The position numbers and the translations under genes were made by a program. Shown here piece after piece: positions 57,340-64,000 of a stretch of DNA of 64,000 nucleotides; the stretch's first letter is position 1, and each line of letters opens with the position of its first letter. The notes below the pieces were generated by a model. The model had not been told where the DNA came from. It worked only from the letters and a program-made list of their open reading frames with translations, and did not search any database. Source of the stretch: Monoplex corrugatus (Eukaryota > Mollusca > Gastropoda > Littorinimorpha > Ranellidae); contig JAPXFY010000031.1 in the NCBI GenBank assembly GCA_030674185.1, forward strand, positions 39,063,532 to 39,127,531. The letters are read 5' to 3'.

Positions 57340-59690
57340 GTTTTACTATCAAGGATGTGTATCCAGGATCAGATAAGATCAAGTCTGTCTCAGGGAACTT
57401 AAATTTTGTCCCTGACTCACTCCAGTTGTTCCTGAAGACAATCTTCTGTGGAATTGAGAACGATCTGAAAATAGCCGCCATAGACCAAGCCATCATACAA
57501 GCTGCAAGACCCAAAATACTCCTGGCTCCTTTGCAAGTTGGCCTAGCTGTTCAAATGTACCACCAGTTTGCATCTCAGTTTTTAACTAACATCTTGTTCC
57601 AGCTTGGATTCTGTATATCGCATTCTAAAGTAAAGAAGTTTAAAGTATCTGCAGCACTGACCCAGGGAACAGACATTCCCGGCATAACAAAAGGTCACAT
57701 TATACAATATGTTGCTGATAATGTTGATCACAATGTGTGCACTCTTGATGGGTTTAGTACATTCCATGGTATGGGTACAATTGCTGTCATTACCCCAGGT
57801 ACTAGAAGGCAACAAGCAATTCGAAGAATATCTGGAACACTTGAAGATGTCACAGCAGTTAGGAAGATCAACATCCATTTTTACAACCTTCGTAGACAGG
57901 ACTTTGATTGTTTCAGATACACTCCGTTGCATGATTTCTATTGTGAGGATCCCCAATCAACACAGGGCCTTCTGTGGAAGTTATCCTGGCCTTTGCGTTC
58001 ACCAAGACCAGGGTGATCAGGTTTCATGAAGTCGTTGAGCCAAGGAGAACATCCTGGGTGGTCATCTATGTTCTGCCTTCTGAAGATTGATCTCAATCCA
58101 AGTAGTATGAGGTGCATTTACTCTACTTTGCAGTTTGTGTATGCTGAAGCCAGATGTCTTGGAATCAATCCTGTGCTGACGTTTGACCAAACACTTTGGT
58201 AGAAGTCCCAGCTGATCGTCCAGAAAGAGCCTGAAGATAGCGACCTGAAATCAATTGTTCTCCATCTGGGAGGCTCTCACACTCAAATGAATTTCCATGG
58301 CTGTATAGGCAGGATCAAGTGGGGTTCTGGACTTCAGCAAGTGCTTAAGGTTGTTGAAGCCCCCAATACTGTTGGACACATGCTGACTGGAAAAGCAATG
58401 GCAAGGGCTTTCAGAGGTCACATTCTGGTTGATGCTGCTCTGAATGCTATGATTACAGCTACCGGTATATCATTTACTGTGTACCTTCCAGTCTCACCAG
58501 CTGTCATTACAGACGAACATTTATCAGAAAGGGATGCCATGGCTCAAACAGACGCTCAGCAGTACGAATCTGACGAGTTACATACGACAAAGCGTGAATG
58601 TTATCAACTTGATTCATGGTGAGACGCTATCAGTTACCAGAAAAGTATTGGACAGATTGGAACAGGAGGTGTTGTTGGAACTACAGTCAATTTCAATGCT
58701 GACATGGTTTTATCATCAGAAAAGGGATAATTTCCGGCAAACCATGCGAACAAGCAAGAGATTTATCATTGTGCTTAGTGATATGCTTCTGGCAAATGGA
58801 CATCCAACATTTCACAGCCAAAATGATGCAGATTTCCTGATTGTTGAGACTTCCATCAGACGTGCAACTGATCATCCTCTTGTGGTCATTGGAGAAAACA
58901 CCGATCTCCTGGTTTTGCTCTGCCACCATATTAGCCCAGATCTGAGAACTATCATCTTCAGATCAGATTCAAAGTCTAAGAGAAAACCCCCCCAGCGAGT
59001 ATGGGATATTTAGTGACCACAGCAGGCCCTTGGAGAGGAGATTTGCCAGACATTACTGTTTGTGCTTGCCATTACAGGATGTGATACAACCTCAGTGTTG
59101 TTTGGAGTGGGAAAAGGCACAGCCACACAAAGGAAGCTGAAGGCAGATAACGTCTTTCACGAAGATGCTGGCGTGTTTTCCAAATGCACAGCCACAGTGG
59201 AAGAGGTGGTGTCTGTAGGTGAGAAAGTCATCATCTCCATGTATAACGGAAACCGCATCAATGCACTGGATGAACTACACTATTAGAAGTTTACAGAGAA
59301 AGTGGCTTTAAGCACCAGCTTTGTACAAGTCCATAATCTACCACCAACCAGTGATGCCTGCAAATATCATAGTATGCAGGCACACCTTCAAGCCTAGCAA
59401 TGGATGCACCGGGACCTCAACCTGAATCCAGAGGACTGGGGATGGCGTGTAAATGACGACCCCTGAGCCTTGCAAGGCTGATCTGCCTCCTGCTCCAGAC
59501 TCATTTCTTCAAATCATCAGATGCAGCTGTAGGACACATTGTGATTCAGGGAGATGTAGCTGTAAGAAACATTGACAGGCCCGATCCACTGTTTATGGTA
59601 ACTGCCGTGGTGTTACTTGTACAAATTCTTTTGTGACATTGCTGGAGGAGGCGACAGAGGAATACTAGGACAAACAGACCTTACGCATGC
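57340..59690 (+). pseudogene. Broken copy of a multi-copy invertebrate protein family with CXC-like C-terminus
   Basis: Conserved blocks run collinearly on the plus strand but in changing frames. They are: LLAPLQVGLAVQMYHQFASQ, AALTQGTDIPG, YVADNVDHNVCTLDGFSTFH and GMGTIAVITPGTR (57530-57810); TVGHMLTGKAMARAFRGHIL, VDAALNAMI (58370-58450); DADFLIVETSIRRATDHPL, VVIGENTDLLVLLCHH (58830-58930); ITGCDTTSVLFGVGKGT (59065-59120); LPPTSDACKYHSM and LNPEDWGW (59340-59445); and IIRCSCRTHCDSGRCSCKKH (59510-59570), a tesmin/TSO1 CXC-like cysteine cluster. At least one in-frame TAG (58199), a stop after 59400, a stop in the CXC region and two or more frameshifts inactivate it. From memory, relatives are abundant and unnamed in cnidarian and mollusc genomes. 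The function is unknown, and I infer mobility only from multiplicity. Confidence 0.78.
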
Positions 59691-60179
59691 TGATTCATGA
59701 CTGGCACACAAAAACAAGCCGTTCTCTGCTGTAATATTTGCTATACATCTGTTTTGATGACAGGTTTGAACGTACTTTTTCAAGACCTTTCCAACGAGGT
59801 GCAACTTCTATATATTTCCATAAATATTTCTAAAGTCGGTCATTTGTACAAGGTATTGCGTAATGTGACCCAATTTTCAGGTAGTAGGATAGTGACCTAT
59901 GTGTCCTAGGGTTGATTTTAAGATTCTACAAACCATGTAGACTAACATTCAGCAAAAAGAAATTATGTTGCAGCGATTTCCATATTTTCGATATATTTTA
60001 TTATTTTCGGTAGCCTATATGTGTTTACAACAATAAGATTATATCGCGTGCCACACACACATACACCCTCCCCCCCCCCCCCTCACCCAACACTTTGAAG
60101 TTAACGATTTTGCCTGATGACTCCAATGCGGCTTTAGGATTGTAAATCATTTTGACGGTAACTCGTTAAATACAGCCCC
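59691..60179. other. Unassigned spacer with poly-C
   Basis: A C-run at about 60068-60081; no coding signal. Confidence 0.45.
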
Positions 60180-62480
60180 GGCAATGTGATGTCTAGAAAT
60201 AGTCTATCAATTTGACATAAAACACAGCTGTTTGGTTGTGTGACGAGTAGGTTAAAATGTCAGTCTGTTTAACGTAAAATACGACTGTTCGGTTGTGTGT
60301 CGTGTAAGATAAAGTGTTAGTCTGACATAAACTTGAGCTGTTTGGATGTGTGACGTGTAGAATACAGTGTTAGTTTGACGTCAAATAGAAGTGTTGGTTG
60401 TGTCACGATACAGTGTAAGTCTGACGTCAAATACAGCTGTCTGGTTGTACGACGTGTAGGACACAGTGTTAGTTTGACGTAAAATACAGCTGTCTGGTTG
60501 TGTGATGTGCAGGATACAGTGTTAGTCTGACGTAAAATACAGCTGTCTGGTTGTGTGACGTGTAGGATACAGTGTTAGTCTGACGTAAAATACAGCTGTC
60601 TGGTTGTGTGACGTGTAGGATACAACGTTAGTCTGACGTAAAATACAGCTGTCTGGTTGTGTGACGTGTAGGATACAGTGTTTGTCTGACGTAAAATACA
60701 GCTGTCTGGTTGTGTGACGTGTAGGATACAGTGTTAGTCTGACGTAAAATACAGCTGTCTGGTTGTGTGACGTGTAGAATACAACGTTAGTCTGACGTAA
60801 AATACAGCTGTCTGGTTGTGTGACGTGTAGAATACAGTGTTAGTCTGACGTAAAATACAGCTGTCTGGTTGTGTGACGTGTAGAATACAATGTTAGTCTG
60901 ACGTAAAATACAGCTGTCTGGTTGCGTGGCGTGTAGAATACAATGTTAGTCTGACGTAAAATACAGCTGTCTGGTTGTGTGACGTGTAGAATACAATGTT
61001 AGTCTGACGTCAAATACAGCTGTTTTGGTTGTGTGACATGTAGAATACAGTGTAAGTCTAACGTAAAATACAGCTGTCTGGTTGTGTGATGTGTAGGATA
61101 CAGTGTTAGTCTGACGTAAAATACAGCTGTCTGGTTGTGTGACGTGTAAGATACAGTGTAAGTCTGACGTAAAATACAGCTGTTGATTGTGTGACGTGTA
61201 GGATACAGTGTTAGTCTGACGTAAAATACAGCTGTTTTGATTGTGTGACGTGTAGAATACAGTGTTAGTCTGATGTAAAACAGGTGTTCTGGTTGTGTGA
61301 CGTGTAGGATAGTGTTAGTCTGACGTAAAATACAGCTGTCTGGTTGTGTGACGTGTAGGATACAGTGTTAGTCTGACATAAAATACAGCTGTCTGGTTGT
61401 GTGACGTGTAGAATACAGTGTTAGTCTGACGTAAAATACAGCTGTTTTGATTGTGTGACGTGTAGAATACAGTGTTAGTCTGACGTAAAATACAGCTGTC
61501 TGGTTGTGTGACATGTAGAATACAGTGTTAGTCTGACATAAAATACAGCTGTTTGGTTGTGTGACGTGTAGGATACAGTGTAAGTCTGACGTAAAATACA
61601 GCTGTTTTGATTGTGTGACATGTAGAATACAATGTTAGTTTGACGTAAAATACAGCTGTCTGGTGGTGTGACGTATAGGATACAGTGTTAGTTTGACGTA
61701 AAATACAGCTGTTTTGATTGTGTGACATGTAGAATACAGTGTTAGTCTGACGTAAAATACAGCTGTTTGGTTGTGTGATGTGTATGATACAGTGTTAGTC
61801 TGATGTAAAATACAGCTGTTTTGATTGTGTGACATGTAGAATACAATGTTAGTTTGACGTAAAATACAGCTGTCTCGTGGTGTGACGTATAGGATACAGT
61901 GTTAGTTTGACGTAAAATACAGTTGTTTTGATTGTGTGACGTGTAGAATACAGTGTTAGTCTGACGTAAAATACAGCTGTCTGGTTGTGTGACGTGTATG
62001 ATACAGTGTTAGTCTGACGTAAAATACAGCTGTTTTGATAGTGTGACATGTAGAATACAATGTTAGTTTGACGTAAAATACAGCTGTCTGGTGGTGTGAC
62101 GTATAGGATACAGTGTTAGTCTGACGTAAAATACAGTTGTTTTGATTGTGTGACATGTAGAATACAGTGTTAGTTTGACGTAAAATACAGCTGTTTTGAT
62201 TGTGTGACGTGTAGAATACAGTGTTAGTTTGACGTAAAATACAGCTGTCTGGTTGTGTGATGTGTAGGATACAATGTTAGTCTGACGTAAAATACAGCTG
62301 TTTTGGTTGTGTGACGTGTAGGATACAATGTTAGTTTGACGTAAAATACAGCTGTTTTGGTTGTGTGACGTGTAGATTACAGTGTTAGTTTGACGTAAAA
62401 TACAGCTGTCTGGTTGTGTGACGTGTAGGATACAATGTTAGTCTGACGTAAAACACAGCTGTTTTGGTTGTGTGACGTGT
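60180..62480. repeat. 53-bp minisatellite with TGACGT motifs, about 43 copies
   Basis: The unit contains GTCTGACGTAAAATACAGCT, GTCTGGTTGTGTGACGTG and TAGGATACAGTGTTA. Two variants of one slot (GTCTGGTTG and GTTTTGATTG) intermix. Each unit carries two TGACGT cores. Edge copies (60180-60420) are diverged. Confidence 0.95.
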
Positions 62481-62960
62481 AGGAAATAGATAGTGTTAGA
62501 CTGACGAGAAATACAGGTGTTTGGCTGTGTGACATTTAGAATAAAGTGTCAAGCTGTTTGTCATAAAATGAAGCTGCTTGTTGACGTAAAACACAGCGGT
62601 TTGGTTGTGTGACGTTTAGAATAAAGTGTCAAGCTGTTTGTCATAAAATAAAGTTGCTTGTTGAATTGAAACACAGTTGTTTGGTTGTGTGACGTTTAGA
62701 ATTCAGTGTCAGTCCATCACGTGTATGTATGATACTGCTGTCTGGTTGTTGAACATATATATTACAGTGTTGGTTGTATGACATTTAGAATTCAGTGTCA
62801 GTCTATCACGTGTATGTATGATACTGCTGTCTGGTTGTTGAACATATATATTACAATGTTGGTTGTATGACATTTAGAATTCAGTGTCAGTCCATCACGT
62901 GTATGTGTGATACTGCTGCTGGTTGTAGAACATATATATTACAGTGTCAGTATGACGTAA
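62481..62960. repeat. Diverged extension of the 53-bp array with ~105-bp composite units
   Basis: 62700-62950 repeats a block with TGTCAGTCCATCACGTGTAT, GATACTGCTGTCTGGTTG and AACATATATATTACAGTG three times. Confidence 0.85.
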
Positions 62961-63059
62961 ACTACGATAGAGCTGTTTGGTTGTACAAGGTACACTACAT
63001 CCGTCTGGTTATCAGTGCAACATCAGCTGACATCAAATTCGTAACTGTTCATGGTGTTC

Positions 63060-63125
63060 ATATTGCTTATAGCGCAGCCGACTGCTGAAGCCATATTAGG
63101 ATTAAACCCACATTAAAACACAACA
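63060..63125 (-). mobile_element. D1 3' fragment
   Basis: ATAGCGCAGCCGACTGCTGA followed by AGCCATATTAGGATTAAACC is a diverged D1 edge. Confidence 0.55.
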
Positions 63126-63783
63126 CGAAGTTTAATCTGCATTGCAGTTGTAAGTAAAAGTGGATGAAAAGGGACGAAAACACACACACACACACACGCA
63201 CGCACTATGCACGCCTGCGCGCGCACACACACAGATACACATACACTACCTATAACGTTAGCATCTGAACCATCCGTACTGATCATCTGAAGTATAAACA
63301 CGCTTAAACACACACACACACACACACACAAATTTCTCCACACATTCACACACATTCAAATATTTTAACAATAAATACAGATTAATTGATTGACCGATCT
63401 TTCTTTTTCAACACAAAGATCTACAACAGTGAGAGCGACAGAGAGAGGACAGCACAACTATGAATGTACTTCGTAAAGGTCGGCCACTGTCACAAATTGC
63501 TAACCGAACGTTTGTCAAACAACAAAGTTCATAGCAGTCAACACACTCACATAACTCACTCCCACCATCGCTCCTCATTCTTCCCCCAGCCTCAATCTAA
63601 AGGTCAACTACCACGCACTACGGTCAATTCACATCTGAATTTGTTTAAAGGTAAAATTACTGACAACGACGACGACGATGGTGATGATGATGATAATGAT
63701 AATAGTGAAGAAGAAGAAGAAAAGGAAGAGAAGAAGAAGAAGAGGAACAGAAGGAGTAGGAGGAGCAGGAAGAAAAGATGATG
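63126..63783. other. Unassigned DNA with (CA)n and GAA/GAT-rich stretches
   Basis: CA tracts at 63180-63235 and 63307-63332. Purine-rich (GAT)n/(GAA)n sequence at 63668-63783 gives an acidic then basic frame of 105 codons, which I do not support as a gene. Confidence 0.45.
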
Positions 63784-63860
63784 ATGATAATAATAATAAT
63801 AATAATAGTGCATTTATAGAGCGCTTTTTGAAACCTCAAAGCGCTTTACATCAGTAAACC
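63784..63860. mobile_element. Candidate terminus of a dispersed element
   Basis: An (AAT)n tail followed by AGTGCATTTATAGAGCGCTT and AAAGCGCTTTACAT resembles a 3' end found repeatedly in invertebrate genomes. Family not identified. Confidence 0.4.
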
Positions 63861-64000
63861 ATACATATATAAACCAAATAACAGGCTACAATACAAACAA
63901 ACTCATCAAAAACTATCCACAGGAAATCAACAACCACACAGACACACCAAATAATCTCTCTCCCTCTCACCCCCTCCCCGCCCACCCCTCTCCCCCCATT

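Noticed and set aside
63464..63781. 105-codon plus-strand frame ending in an acidic then basic run
   Set aside because: The tail is (GAT)n/(GAA)n trinucleotide repeat and the rest has no recognisable sequence.

Overview
This is eukaryotic, animal DNA. The intron-split gene, the very high density of (TG)n/(GA)n microsatellites and minisatellites, and the mix of RTE-like, CR1-like and RNase H-bearing non-LTR retroelements with tRNA-derived SINEs all suggest a lophotrochozoan, most likely a gastropod mollusc. That assignment is inference from sequence style; no species marker is present.

One apparently intact protein-coding gene could be assembled. It is a monocarboxylate-transporter-like (SLC16/MFS) gene on the minus strand, with six coding exons between 53233 (start codon) and 27231 (stop codon). 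All splice phases agree and encode 583 residues with the two SLC16 signature regions. Its introns hold most of the mobile DNA: a 2.0-kb element with ~95-bp inverted repeats in intron 5, RTE-like fragments in intron 4, and in intron 1 a 27-bp minisatellite split by a CR1-like fragment, a nearly complete RNase H-bearing non-LTR element, and a D1 retroposon inside a SINE. 'D1' is a working name used here for one dispersed family.

Layout. 0.9-4.1 kb: three adjoining minisatellites. 4.1-12.5 kb: D1 copies, SINE pieces and a cluster of palindromic TTAA-flanked MITEs. 12.9-19.1 kb: microsatellites, a ~72-bp array, and a D1 copy that contains both a 57-bp minisatellite and a MITE. 19.2-27.2 kb: 25-bp, 55-bp and 53/56-bp arrays that run up to the transporter stop codon, the last interrupted by a 1,019-bp TIR element. 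27.2-53.2 kb: the transporter gene. 54.7-59.7 kb: an RTE-like relic, a CpG-richer segment, and a broken copy of a multi-copy invertebrate protein family with an ITGCDTTS block and a C-terminal CXC-like cysteine cluster. 60.2-63.0 kb: a 53-bp array rich in TGACGT motifs.

Roughly a third of the window is tandem repeat. Most long open frames outside the transporter and the retroelement arise because repeat units are multiples of three. I found no bacterial-type operon, CRISPR array or defence locus, and no convincing new biochemical system. The most informative observations are structural: MITE insertions documented by empty-site paralogues, minisatellites born inside dispersed elements, and mobile or satellite DNA directly abutting exons of a live gene.
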